Source: Bacteroidales bacterium UBA2712 (lineage in GTDB: Bacteria > Bacteroidota > Bacteroidia > Bacteroidales > Paludibacteraceae). Taken from it: a stretch of 64,000 nt of DNA. The DNA lies in the NCBI GenBank assembly GCA_002354055.1, contig DEKW01000005.1:124001-188000 (forward strand), written 5' to 3'. Made by a program: the position numbers and the translations under genes. A model generated the notes under the pieces. It was not told where the DNA came from. It worked only from the letters and a program-made list of their open reading frames with translations, and did not search any database. Within the stretch, counting starts at the first letter, position 1. The number at the start of each line of letters is the position of its first letter. Below, one piece after another: positions 35,231 to 43,760 of this stretch.

Positions 35231-37684
35231 TTACTTTCGGCTCATTTTGAAGTTTCCTTTGGCACCTTTTCGGATGATGAAGGTGCATTGGCCGGCGAAG
35301 GCGTGCATCTGAGGTTCTGTGAAGCTGTCCAGACAAGCGGCATCGCCGTTCGCAGCGGCGACAAAGCCTTCGCCTTCGTAGGAAATGAGGTTATTGGCAA
35401 AGGGGCAGAGGTTGCCTTTCCAATCGACCACCTTGACGGTCATGTAGTATAGTTCGTCGGGATTCTCGCCGGCGTTGGCACATTCTACGACCAAATGGTG
35501 GGGCTTGCAAGCCGTGCGGATGGTTTGGCGTGCCGCTTCTTTGCCGTTGGTATCGTAGGCTACGACTTCAATCTTTCCTTTCTTATAGGGCACATCGAAC
35601 CACATGAGGCGGTATCTCGGTAAGAGTTCCGGACGCGGGGCAGAGCCCCATTCGGGGATCTCAAACTCTCCGACCTTGGGCATTTGGCTCACACGCGCCG
35701 CCTTGCTGCCTTTGGGTTGCGGGAGAGTTACGGAGAGGTCGCCTTTGGCGAGCTGCTCGGTCTCTTCGGGGGTCGCATGGCGGAGTCTGCCAAAACTCTT
35801 GCCGTTGACAAAGAGTTCCGCCTCGGGGTAGGAGGTATAGCAGAAGACAGGCACTTTGTCGCCTTTCTTCCAGTTCCAGTGGGGTAGGAGATGCAGGGTC
35901 TCGGCGTTTTTGTTCCACTGGCTGCGGTATAGCCAATAACGGTCTTTGGGCAGCGACGCGAGGTCGATGATGCCGAAATAGGAACTGTGGCTGGGCCAAG
36001 CGTCGGTGTCATACGGCGAGGGTTCGCCAAGGTAGTCAAAGCCTGTCCAGACGAATTGTCCGAGAGTCCAAGGGTAGTCATCCTGCAGCTGGAAATCCTG
36101 CTCGGGCAGACCCGACCAAGCGCAGTACTCGAGGTCGTAACCGGAGGACTGGTTGTCGGAGTAGAGTTTGTCGGGCTGGATGACGGCAGGAATCTTATAC
36201 ACGCCTCTGGAAGAGACGGTGGAAGCCGTCTCGGAGCCGAGAATCATCTTCTGCGGCAGGTTCTCGTACGCCTCTAAATAGCGTCCCGTTCGGTAGTTCA
36301 GACCCGGCAGCTCTACGGCAGCGCCAAAACCGTTATGGATGACGTGCATTGCCTGGTCCATGCCGTTTGTCACAGGTCGTGTGGGGTCGAGTTGATGGAA
36401 GAGAGCCTGCAGCTCCTTCACGATGCCGATGCCGTCCGGCAGGACTTGGTTCCATACCTCGTTGCCGGAGGACCAGAGCATGACGGAAGGGTTGTTGCGG
36501 AAATGCTTGATCATATTGGTGATGTCCCATTTCCACCAGTCGTCGAACTCGACGTGGTAGTCATTGTCGGTCTTGCCGTGGTTCCAGACGTCGAAAGGCT
36601 CGACGCAGAGCATGATTCCCATCTCGTCGCATAGCTCCACGAGTTCAGGCGCGGGCATATTATGACTCGTGCGGATGGCGTCGCATCCCATCTCTTTGAG
36701 CATGGTCAGCTGGTGGCGCAGAGCGTCTTTATGAATCGCCACGCCGAGCGGACCGAGGTCATGGTGGAGACACACGCCTTTGAACTTACGGGTCTCGCCG
36801 TTGAGTTGAAAACCGTTCTCGGGGGTGTAGCTGACAGAGCGGATACCGAAAGGGGTGTCCACTTCGTCGATGATCTCCTTGTTTTTATAGACGCGCGTGC
36901 GCGCTACGTAGATGTTCGGCGTCTCGGGGCTCCATAACTGCGGGCTGCGGATGTCCGTCGCCCCCTCCTGTCCGTCGATGGTGGCTACCACTTTGCCGTC
37001 GAAGAGGATGTCGGTCTGCATGCTGAATCCTTCATTCATTAACTCTTTCATTCGTTCACTCGTTACCTCTTCCACGCCGTTTTGTAGCTCGGCTGCGAAG
37101 GTAATCTGCGCAAAATCCTTGCTCACTTTGGGTGTCCGGATGAGGACTCCGAAAGTAGGTATATGAATCGGATGGCTCTCTACGAGATGTACGTTGCGGT
37201 ATAGTCCTGCGCCCGGATACCAGCGGCTCTGCTGGGGTTTGTTCTCCAGAAAGACATCGATATCCACGGAGTCGGAGGTGATGAGATGGGGGAGGATGTA
37301 GCAATCGAAAGTGTTGTATCCGTAGGGCCAATAAACCATCTCTTCGCCGTTGATATAGACGTCGGCGTGGCTCATGGCGCCATCGAAGACGAGGGTGTAG
37401 AACTTGTCCTTATTGACTTTGACGCGCGTGCGGTAGTGGCCTTTTCCCATCCATGGGAGTCCGCCGCTGCGCCCGGTTTTCCAGGTCGCCTCGTTCTCTC
37501 CGTTCTGTACGACGATGACTTTCTGGAGGTCGTTCTCGCGGTCAAAAGGTCCGCAGATTGCCCAGTCGTGAGGGATGGTCACTTCGCGCCAAACGGTATC
37601 GACGTTCGGCATCTGAGCCGACGGCTCCTGGCGAAACTGCCAAGAGGTCAGGAGGGTGCTAATCGCTAATAAAATGCAAAGCAT
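35231..37684 (-). CDS. Glycoside hydrolase family 2 (beta-galactosidase type)
   Basis: An 817-residue GH2 enzyme with a short export signal (MLCILLAISTLLTSWQFRQ). The sugar-binding N-terminal domain includes VTIPHDWAI and WYPGAGLYRNVHL; an immunoglobulin-like domain follows; the TIM barrel has GVCLHHDLGPLG, RTSHNMPAP, the acid/base Glu in SSGNEVWNQ and the probable nucleophile Glu in ILGSETAST. A C-terminal DUF4982-like region follows. The context with galM and galK favours beta-galactosidase. Residues about 205-220 (EEVTSERMKELMNEG) come from an in-frame ttcattcg-type repeat. It is last in the galK-galM-GH2 unit. Confidence 0.9.
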   Translation of the reverse strand: MLCILLAISTLLTSWQFRQEPSAQMPNVDTVWREVTIPHDWAICGPFDRENDLQKVIVVQNGENEATWKTGRSGGLPWMGKGHYRTRVKVNKDKFYTLVFDGAMSHADVYINGEEMVYWPYGYNTFDCYILPHLITSDSVDIDVFLENKPQQSRWYPGAGLYRNVHLVESHPIHIPTFGVLIRTPKVSKDFAQITFAAELQNGVEEVTSERMKELMNEGFSMQTDILFDGKVVATIDGQEGATDIRSPQLWSPETPNIYVARTRVYKNKEIIDEVDTPFGIRSVSYTPENGFQLNGETRKFKGVCLHHDLGPLGVAIHKDALRHQLTMLKEMGCDAIRTSHNMPAPELVELCDEMGIMLCVEPFDVWNHGKTDNDYHVEFDDWWKWDITNMIKHFRNNPSVMLWSSGNEVWNQVLPDGIGIVKELQALFHQLDPTRPVTNGMDQAMHVIHNGFGAAVELPGLNYRTGRYLEAYENLPQKMILGSETASTVSSRGVYKIPAVIQPDKLYSDNQSSGYDLEYCAWSGLPEQDFQLQDDYPWTLGQFVWTGFDYLGEPSPYDTDAWPSHSSYFGIIDLASLPKDRYWLYRSQWNKNAETLHLLPHWNWKKGDKVPVFCYTSYPEAELFVNGKSFGRLRHATPEETEQLAKGDLSVTLPQPKGSKAARVSQMPKVGEFEIPEWGSAPRPELLPRYRLMWFDVPYKKGKIEVVAYDTNGKEAARQTIRTACKPHHLVVECANAGENPDELYYMTVKVVDWKGNLCPFANNLISYEGEGFVAAANGDAACLDSFTEPQMHAFAGQCTFIIRKGAKGNFKMSRK
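37025..37072. repeat. In-frame TTCATTCG-type repeat in the GH2 gene
   Basis: Units ttcattca/ttaactct/ttcattcg/ttcactcg/ttacctc in tandem encode a Glu-rich helix in a region where GH2 proteins normally have a short loop (the latter from memory of the family). Confidence 0.6.
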
Positions 37685-37685
37685 C

Positions 37686-37723
37686 GGGTTAGGGGATTAG
37701 GGGGTTAGGGGATTAGGGGTTAG
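37686..37723. repeat. GGGGTTA/GGGGATTA junction repeat
   Basis: Five units fill the gap between galM and the GH2 start. The galM stop codon (TAA at 37720-37722, minus strand) is part of the repeat. Confidence 0.85.
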
Positions 37724-38715
37724 AGGAATCGGTATTCGGTGGTCTCGTCGAGTTTCTCGCCGGGACGGAGAATGATATTCGGGAAGGCGGGATGATTGAT
37801 GCTGTCGGGCCAGTTCTGCGCCTCGAGACAAACGGCATGCTGCTCGTCGTAGAGCTTGCCGTTCTTTCCTTCGTTCTTCTCGATCCAGTTACCGGTATAG
37901 ACCTGCAGACCCTTCATCGTCGTCCAACACTCCATCGTCCTTCCGTCGGCCTGGAGGGTCGCAGCGTGGCGCAGCTCTTTAGGTGCGTCTCCGTCGCAGA
38001 GACACCAGTTGTTGTCGATACCTCTGCCGGGCTCGAAGAACTTGTCGTGGATGCGGTCGCCGATGCGGGTGGGCTGGCGGAAATCCATCGGAGTGCCCTC
38101 TACGGGCAGGATCTCTCCGGTGGGACAAGCGGTGTCGTCGAAGGGGGTGTAGCGGTCTGCGAATACTTGCAGGACATGGTCATCCACGCGTCCGCCGTCT
38201 TCGCCTGCCAGGTTGAAATAGGCGTGGTTGGTCATCGCCACAAGAGTGGGGGCATCGGTCTTCGCCTCATAATGAATGACGAGGCGGTTGTCCTTTGTCG
38301 CGGTATAAGTGACATAGATGTCCACGTTGCCGGGATAGCCTTCCTCGCCGTCTTTGGCGCGGTAGCGGAGTTTGATCTCATAGATACTCTGCTCCACGAC
38401 CTCCCATATCTTCGCGTTGAATCCCTCCACGCCGCCGTGGAGACTGTTCGTGCCGTTGTTGACGGGCAGCTGGTAGGTCTTGCCGTCGAGGGTGAACTTG
38501 CCGTCTTTGATGCGGTTGGCTACGCGTCCGCAGATGGCGTTGAAATAGGTCTCTTTGGTTCGCCACTCCTCCGCGGTGCGGAAGCCAAGGACGATATCCT
38601 TGACTTCCCCTTTGCGGTTGGCTACCAGCAGTTTGGTGATCTTCGCGCCGAGATTCGAGATCTCTGCTTTGAGACCACCGCTGCTCTTAATCGTATAGAA
38701 TTGAATAGGTTTCAT
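37720..38715 (-). CDS. galM: Aldose 1-epimerase (mutarotase)
   Basis: A 331-residue GalM-type enzyme interconverting alpha and beta anomers of galactose or glucose, feeding galactokinase. Motifs: NAICGRVANRI, NNGTNSLHGG (first catalytic His), MTNHAYFNLAG (second catalytic His) and CLEAQNWPDSINHP (catalytic Glu). No signal peptide, so cytoplasmic. It lies between galK and the GH2 gene in one operon. Confidence 0.94.
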   Translation of the reverse strand: MKPIQFYTIKSSGGLKAEISNLGAKITKLLVANRKGEVKDIVLGFRTAEEWRTKETYFNAICGRVANRIKDGKFTLDGKTYQLPVNNGTNSLHGGVEGFNAKIWEVVEQSIYEIKLRYRAKDGEEGYPGNVDIYVTYTATKDNRLVIHYEAKTDAPTLVAMTNHAYFNLAGEDGGRVDDHVLQVFADRYTPFDDTACPTGEILPVEGTPMDFRQPTRIGDRIHDKFFEPGRGIDNNWCLCDGDAPKELRHAATLQADGRTMECWTTMKGLQVYTGNWIEKNEGKNGKLYDEQHAVCLEAQNWPDSINHPAFPNIILRPGEKLDETTEYRFL

Positions 38716-38741
38716 AAATCATAGATTTGGATGAAGGACCG

Positions 38742-38853
38742 CCCTTTGGGCTAAAGGAATAAGGAATAAAGACGTAAATGTATGGTATAGTCGTAGCCGT
38801 TTTGTCTTTATTCTTTTAGCGAAGCGGTCTTTATTCTTTTAGCGAAGCGGTCT
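38742..38853. repeat. Direct and inverted repeats between galK and galM
   Basis: A 23-bp unit beginning gtctttattcttttagcg occurs twice in tandem (about 38802-38850), and a related reverse-complement copy with gctaaaggaataa lies at about 38742-38772. A transcript could fold into a long hairpin between the two cistrons. It may alter galM/GH2 expression relative to galK (inference). Confidence 0.7.
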
Positions 38854-40034
38854 CATGCCAAGCGGGAAACGCCATCACCAATCTCTGCAACATAGAAATC
38901 TGCCTTGAGGCCGGTCTTCTTCTCATACTCTTCGCCGACGAAAGCTTTGAAGCGGTCGATAGCTTCTTCTTTGACGAGGCTGACGGTACATCCTCCGAAA
39001 CCGCCACCGGTCATACGGCTGCCGAGCACGCCTTCTACCTGCCAAGCGGCTTCAGCAAGAGCATCGAGCTCCGGACCGGTCACCTCATAATCGTCGCGGA
39101 GGGACACATGGCTGGCAGTCATCAGTTCGCCGAAATACGCGATCTCGCCTTTCTTGAGCGCCTCTACGGCGGCTGCGGTACGTGCTACTTCGCCTACCAC
39201 GTGGCGCGCACGTTTCTTGGCAATCGGGTCGGTGATAGCGGATTCCACTTCTTTCCAGTCGTCCTCGGTCAGTTCGGCAAGGAACTTGATGGGTTTCACT
39301 TTGCTGATCTGTTCGACGGCAGTGTGGCATTGGCGCACGCGGTCGTTGTACGCGCCGCTGTCCAGATGATGCGGGCTGTGGGTATTGGTGATGACCACTT
39401 TGATGCCGTCCAGTTTGACGGGCACGTGCTCGAACTCGAGGGTGTCGCAGTTGAGGTGGATAGCATGATCTTTCTTACCCTGCGCACTCGCGAACTGATC
39501 CATGATACCGCACATCACGCCTGCGTACTCATGCTCGCAAGCCTGGCCGATGAGAGCTAACTCCGTGCGGTATTTCTTGTCGTCCGGATCTTTCCAACCC
39601 ATCTCTTCGGTGAAGGCGCGTGCGGTGACTACCTCCATCGCTGCAGAGCTGCTCAAGCCCGCGCCTGCGGGGACATTTCCGAAATAAAGCAGGTCATAAC
39701 CGCTCTCCAGTTTCGCCTCCGGATGGCGGCGACGGGTGATCTCGATACATCCCAGCGAGTAGTTACACCAAGCGCGGTCGGGCTGCGGAGCGATAGCGTC
39801 CATGGGGATTTCATATACTTGCGGCATATTCAGCGAACGGAAACGCAGCACGCGGTCGTTATTCTTGGCAATCAGCAGCCATGCGCCGAAACTGAGTGCG
39901 CAAGGGAAGACAGCGCCGCCGTTGTAATCGGTGTGCTCGCCGATAAGATTGACACGACCCGGAGAGAAGAAGATTTTCTGAGCTTTCTGATGGTAGGCTT
40001 GCTCAAAGGCCTGTTTCATTTCTTGTGTTGTCAT
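38853..40034 (-). CDS. galK: Galactokinase
   Basis: A 393-residue GHMP kinase phosphorylating galactose at C1, the entry to the Leloir pathway. Motifs: FFSPGRVNLIGEHTDYNGG (galactokinase signature), the glycine-rich GNVPAGAGLSSSAA ATP loop, GVMCGIMDQFAS with the catalytic Asp, and SRMTGGGFGGCTVSLV. First gene of the galK-galM-GH2 unit. galT and galE are not in the window. Confidence 0.96.
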   Translation of the reverse strand: MTTQEMKQAFEQAYHQKAQKIFFSPGRVNLIGEHTDYNGGAVFPCALSFGAWLLIAKNNDRVLRFRSLNMPQVYEIPMDAIAPQPDRAWCNYSLGCIEITRRRHPEAKLESGYDLLYFGNVPAGAGLSSSAAMEVVTARAFTEEMGWKDPDDKKYRTELALIGQACEHEYAGVMCGIMDQFASAQGKKDHAIHLNCDTLEFEHVPVKLDGIKVVITNTHSPHHLDSGAYNDRVRQCHTAVEQISKVKPIKFLAELTEDDWKEVESAITDPIAKKRARHVVGEVARTAAAVEALKKGEIAYFGELMTASHVSLRDDYEVTGPELDALAEAAWQVEGVLGSRMTGGGFGGCTVSLVKEEAIDRFKAFVGEEYEKKTGLKADFYVAEIGDGVSRLA

Positions 40035-40072
40035 AGTAAAAGAAATTTTATGTGAATAATCAAAAATGCGTG

Positions 40073-40103
40073 CAAAGATACGATTTTTTTTTCAAATATG
40101 CAA
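40073..40103 (-). promoter_or_regulatory. Promoter for galK operon
   Basis: On the minus strand: TTGCATAT, then TATCTTTG 20 bases after the TTG, 39 bases before the galK ATG. A further atatgcaa copy lies between this and the divergent promoter. Confidence 0.82.
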
Positions 40104-40141
40104 GTTTTTATTGAAATATGCAATAAAAATAGCAAGAACTC

Positions 40142-40172
40142 TTGCATATTCGGAAAATTTGTTGTATCTTTG
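40142..40172 (+). promoter_or_regulatory. Promoter for the 40222 membrane protein
   Basis: TTGCATATTCG followed 20 bases after the TTG by TATCTTTGC. The -33 half is the same as in the Sus operon promoter at 26217. Confidence 0.82.
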
Positions 40173-40221
40173 CGGCGAGTTTGAAAAATAGACTTAGTTT
40201 AACCCTCAAATCTATAAGCGT

Positions 40222-40968
40222 ATGAGACTCGAATTTTTACTCTATTCCTTATTGTTTATCCTCATTGGATTGATGTTGGTGTCCTTCTTCCTGGTATGGA
40301 AGTGGTTTGACGCTCGTGACCGTCTGAAAGTAGTGCGTGAGGTGACGCGCGAGCAGACGATTCATGCGATCCGTCATGCGCATAACAAATGCCGCTGGTT
40401 GTTGTACATCAGTCTGCTTTTGGCGATTGCCTATATCCCGATACCTTTCTATTTGCAGGATTTCTATGGCACGTTGGCTTATCCGGCAGTAGTGATTCTG
40501 GCGGATCTGTTGATACTCATCGGGCTTCGTTCCCGCCGGAAAGCTTATATGGCTTCCATCGACGAATACGTGAATGAGAATGAGGAACACGTGCGTGAGG
40601 CAGCTGCGGCTCGTGAGCAGCAACGCGAGCAGTGGAGACGTGAGGCAGCTACCCTCAATCCGCAGGCGGAGGCGCTCATCAAGGAGACGCTGGGCGATGA
40701 TTATGAGGTTTGGTACCAGCATGATATCCTCACCGGCAGAAATATCCTCGCGAACCGGGAGTTGGGCCTCTTGTATGCCCAGGGAATCGTTATTCCTTTC
40801 TCGGAGATCATGGAGGTGCGCATGGGACGCAAGGACCTGAAGCTCGTGACATCCAATAGTACGTATCCGTTTATCACTTTGGATTTCGGCGCACTGCCGA
40901 TTAACCCGGAGACCGGAAACAAGTACATGGATGAGATAGCTACGGAGATCCAGAAACTCATCCCGTAA
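40222..40968 (+). CDS. Membrane protein of unknown function
   Basis: A 248-residue protein with three hydrophobic segments near the N-terminus (about 5-25, 55-75, 80-100) and a cytoplasmic part with a basic/acidic helix at 110-150. The C-terminal half (about 165-245) resembles a small PH-like/YcxB-type beta domain, with a central GLLYAQGIVIPFSEIMEVRM strand pattern, but I cannot name a family. Monocistronic: own promoter and a terminator directly after it. Confidence 0.75.
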   Translation: MRLEFLLYSLLFILIGLMLVSFFLVWKWFDARDRLKVVREVTREQTIHAIRHAHNKCRWLLYISLLLAIAYIPIPFYLQDFYGTLAYPAVVILADLLILIGLRSRRKAYMASIDEYVNENEEHVREAAAAREQQREQWRREAATLNPQAEALIKETLGDDYEVWYQHDILTGRNILANRELGLLYAQGIVIPFSEIMEVRMGRKDLKLVTSNSTYPFITLDFGALPINPETGNKYMDEIATEIQKLIP

Positions 40969-40983
40969 TACAGCGGGTAGATG

Positions 40984-41019
40984 CAATAAAAAAAAGAGGC
41001 TCGAGGGCCTCTTTTTTTA
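40984..41019. terminator. Bidirectional terminator
   Basis: GAGGC/GCCTC stem flanked by an A-run and a T-run, between the membrane protein (+) and panB (-); the panB stop codon overlaps its T-run. Confidence 0.9.
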
Positions 41020-41832
41020 GTAACTCTCTTCCGCGTTGGGGAAGGAGCTGTCTTTGACTGCGTTGACGTATTCGCTTACGGCGTCTTTGACGTCCTGAGC
41101 GAGGGTCGCAAAATGGCGGAGGAACTTCGGCTTGAAGCCTTGGTTGAGGCCTAACATGTCTTGAAGCACGAGGACTTGTCCGTCGCAACCATTGCCGGCG
41201 CCGATGCCGATGACCGGGCAGGAGACGGAGGCGGTCACTTTCTGAGCTAACGCCGCAGGGATCTTCTCCAAGACGATAGAGAAACAGCCGGCTTCGTCCA
41301 AGAGCTTGGCGTCGTGGAGCAGTTTGGCAGCCTCTGCCTCTTCTTTGGCGCGCAGACCGTAACCGCCGAACTGATTGACGCTCTGCGGCGTCAGACCGAG
41401 GTGTCCCATGACGGGTACGCCGGCTTGGATCATATGGCGGATAGCCGGGAGGATCTCTTCGCCGCCCTCGAGTTTGACGGCATCGCAACCGGATTCCTTG
41501 AGGATCTTGATGGCATTGCGCACGGCTTCCTCTTCGCTCACCTGATAACTGCCGAAAGGCATGTCGCAAACGACGAGCGAGTGCTGCGCCGCGCGGACAA
41601 CACCTTTGGTGAGGAAGATCATCTCATCCACGGTGATAGGCAGCGTGTATTGGTTGCCGCAAACGACGTTACTGGCGCTGTCGCCCACTAAAATCATATC
41701 AATCCCTGCCTCATCGACGAGAGAGGCAAGGGTGAAATCATAACTTGTTAGCATGGCGATCTTCTCGCCGTTAGCCTTCATCTGACGCAGCTTAGCAGTC
41801 GTCATTCGGCTATTTTGTACATGTACAGACAT
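41017..41832 (-). CDS. panB: 3-methyl-2-oxobutanoate hydroxymethyltransferase
   Basis: A 271-residue (beta-alpha)8 enzyme that makes ketopantoate from alpha-ketoisovalerate and methylene-THF, the first step of pantothenate and CoA synthesis. Signatures: MLTSYDFTLASLVDEAGID, LVGDSASNVV (metal-binding Asp), DMPFGSYQ, VKLEGG, PVMGHLGLTPQSVN and IGIGAGNGCDGQVLV. Read with the FecCD-type permease 14 bases upstream, an unrelated function. Confidence 0.96.
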   Translation of the reverse strand: MSVHVQNSRMTTAKLRQMKANGEKIAMLTSYDFTLASLVDEAGIDMILVGDSASNVVCGNQYTLPITVDEMIFLTKGVVRAAQHSLVVCDMPFGSYQVSEEEAVRNAIKILKESGCDAVKLEGGEEILPAIRHMIQAGVPVMGHLGLTPQSVNQFGGYGLRAKEEAEAAKLLHDAKLLDEAGCFSIVLEKIPAALAQKVTASVSCPVIGIGAGNGCDGQVLVLQDMLGLNQGFKPKFLRHFATLAQDVKDAVSEYVNAVKDSSFPNAEESY

Positions 41833-41846
41833 ATCAATTTAACTAT

Positions 41847-42833
41847 TTAACGATTATTCTTCAGAATGATCCATATAATTATCGGCGCTCCGAAGAGTGC
41901 ACTGATGGTGGATATCGGCAGCGGATAGACGAAGAGCGAACACAACACATCGCAAATCAGCAGCAGCCCGGCGCCGATGAGGGCACAAGCAGGGAGGGTG
42001 ATGCGGTGGTTGGAGGTCTGAAAGATCCCCCGGGCGATATGCGGAACCGCTACGCCGATGAAAGCGATGGGTCCGCAGAATGCTGTCACGCCGCCGGCCA
42101 AGAGACCGGTCGCGAGGACAATATAGAGCCTCGTGCGCTGCACGTTAATGCCCAGTCCGCGGGCGTAGTCTTCGCCTAAGAGCAGACCGTTCAGCGGCTT
42201 CATCGCCAGGATGACAAAGAGCGTGCCGAGGAGCAGGATAGGGAGCAAGAGCCGCATGTCCGCCCAACTGACACTACTGAGCGAACCGAGGGTCCAGACA
42301 ATGAAGAGCTTCAGCGCATCGGGGTTGGCGAAGTTCTGCAGCAGGCTCACTAATGCGCCGGCGATGGAGCCGAACATCATTCCCACAATCAGCAGGCTGA
42401 CGTTGCCCGTCACGCGCCGGCTGACCGCCAGCACGAGCAGTAAGACACCCGTCGCGCCGATGCAGGCAAAAATCGGCAAACTAACCGCTAACCCGCTAAC
42501 CGCTAACCCACTAACCGCTAACCCGCTAATCCCGGACACCATCGTCAGGAACGCCACACCCAGACTCGCGCCGGACGAGACACCTAAGGTGTACGGCCCG
42601 GCAAGAGGGTTGCGGAAGAGGGTCTGCATGATCAGTCCCGAGACAGACAGCGCTGCGCCGGCAAGAACCGCCGTGATCGCTTTCGGGATACGGATGGCGT
42701 GCAGGATATTGCGCTCCATGACACTGAGCGTGTCAAAGGGCCACAGCCAAATGCTGCCGCTGCATATATCCAGGCAAAAAAAGAGTGCCAGAAGCACGCC
42801 CAGTCCTATAAATATTCCCGCATTTCTCTTCAT
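41847..42833 (-). CDS. FecCD/BtuC-type ABC transporter permease
   Basis: A 328-residue inner-membrane permease for iron-siderophore, heme or cobalamin uptake, with about nine to ten helices. Typical stretches: RIPKAITAVLAGAALSVSGLIMQTLFRNPLAGPYTLGVSSGASLG and GPIAFIGVAVPHIAR. Residues about 100-118 (SGLAVSGLAVSGLAVS) are an in-frame tandem repeat extending a transmembrane stretch. The ATPase and binding protein of the system are not in the window. Confidence 0.9.
   Translation of the reverse strand: MKRNAGIFIGLGVLLALFFCLDICSGSIWLWPFDTLSVMERNILHAIRIPKAITAVLAGAALSVSGLIMQTLFRNPLAGPYTLGVSSGASLGVAFLTMVSGISGLAVSGLAVSGLAVSLPIFACIGATGVLLLVLAVSRRVTGNVSLLIVGMMFGSIAGALVSLLQNFANPDALKLFIVWTLGSLSSVSWADMRLLLPILLLGTLFVILAMKPLNGLLLGEDYARGLGINVQRTRLYIVLATGLLAGGVTAFCGPIAFIGVAVPHIARGIFQTSNHRITLPACALIGAGLLLICDVLCSLFVYPLPISTISALFGAPIIIWIILKNNR
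42481..42535. repeat. In-frame CTAACCCG/CTAACCG tandem repeat in the permease
   Basis: Seven units alternating ctaaccg and ctaacccg (14-15 bp double unit) encode GLAVS repeats. It is similar in style to the junction repeats but in frame and hydrophobic. Confidence 0.85.
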
Positions 42834-42849
42834 CGTTTAAAAAACGATG

Positions 42850-42880
42850 CAAAGGTACTACAAAAAATCGACATATGCAA
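42850..42880 (-). promoter_or_regulatory. Promoter for the permease-panB unit
   Basis: Minus strand: TTGCATAT, then TACCTTTG 20 bases after the TTG, 17 bases before the permease ATG. Confidence 0.82.
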
Positions 42881-43081
42881 ATTTATTTGCAAAATAATGA
42901 ACAAAAAGCGCTCCCGTCGCGTTCGGTAAATGGATCGCAAGAACGATACCGCTCCGCTAAATCGTAGGTGCGACCATTACCTCCGCTCTTCCCACAGATT
43001 AGAAATCTGCGGGAGCCCTATATAAACACAAGAAGCGACCACGAAGGTCGCTTCTCTTAAATGCGGCGGAGCCGCGAGCAC
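42881..43081. other. Non-coding gap with hairpins at the edge of the accessory island
   Basis: No credible gene. A hairpin (cccacagatt/aatctgcggg, 42991-43013) and the terminator at 43031-43055 are visible. No integrase, tRNA or obvious attachment repeat was found. Confidence 0.55.
43031..43055 (-). terminator. Hairpin, probable terminator of the 43082 gene unit
   Basis: AGAAGCGACC / GGTCGCTTCT with a five-base loop; moderately T-rich after it on the minus strand. It lies 27 bases past the stop of the last island gene. Confidence 0.65.
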
Positions 43082-43480
43082 TTACGAGTGTTGCTGATCA
43101 TATTCAGCACCACAAATTTTCCAGTAGTACGCCTTCATGGTCTTTGCGCCATCGGGGTCGTTCTTCTGAGCGAGGAACGCCTGCTGGTCGGTGGTGATCT
43201 TCATGAGGTCGGCTTTGCGGGCCTTGATCATGCCGGCTACCACCATGAACTTCGCGCGGTTCTCGAACTCACGCTGCGAGAGCGCAGAGGTACGCTTCTG
43301 CGGAGTGCGGAGGTACAGACGGTTGCACTTGTTGGAGGTGGTCGCTGCGGTGCGGTGCGTCGCGAGCAACATCTTCTCGCAAGAGTGCTGACCAGACTTG
43401 CTGGGTTTGGACAGAGCGCCGGAAACGTGGTCAATACCGGCGGAATAGGTAACTGATGCCATTGTTTTTGCGGTGAACAT
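43082..43480 (-). CDS. Phage-island small protein of unknown function
   Basis: 132 residues (or 126 if it starts at the ATG at 43462, MASVTYSAG). Basic, with ATHRTAATTSNKCNRLYL, a helical middle and DGAKTMKAYYWKICGAEYD near the end. I recall look-alike proteins next to lysis-type genes in Bacteroidales prophage-like clusters, but know no function. Last gene of the island, followed by a hairpin. Confidence 0.65.
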   Translation of the reverse strand: MFTAKTMASVTYSAGIDHVSGALSKPSKSGQHSCEKMLLATHRTAATTSNKCNRLYLRTPQKRTSALSQREFENRAKFMVVAGMIKARKADLMKITTDQQAFLAQKNDPDGAKTMKAYYWKICGAEYDQQHS

Positions 43481-43562
43481 TTCTCCTCACCGCTTGGAGG
43501 GATAATAAGTGAGTAAGTATGGCAACCTTTCTTTAGAGACGGGGTTACTTTACGTCTTTGGG

Positions 43563-43760
43563 TTAGCGCTTCTTGACGCCCTGATACTCTTCTACCGTTT
43601 TGGTAGAGATGGTCGTGGTCGTTTGCGCTTTCGCGGAGTCGTTCTGCTGAACGTAAGTGGCGGAGGTGGCGATAGTACGCCAAGCCTTGCAGGACTGATT
43701 ACAGACCGCTACCGCTGCCATCATCAAAAGCATCAACGACAGAAAGAACAATTTCTTCAT
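43563..43760 (-). CDS. Small lipoprotein of lysis-like cassette
   Basis: 65 residues: hydrophobic leader MKKLFFLSLMLLMMAAVAVCNQSC with two possible lipobox cysteines, then a short Thr/Ser-rich tail. It starts inside the end of the DUF5675 gene (62-base overlap), as small outer spanin-like lipoproteins overlap their partners. Spanin-like function is a guess from size, lipobox and overlap. Confidence 0.55.
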   Translation of the reverse strand: MKKLFFLSLMLLMMAAVAVCNQSCKAWRTIATSATYVQQNDSAKAQTTTTISTKTVEEYQGVKKR

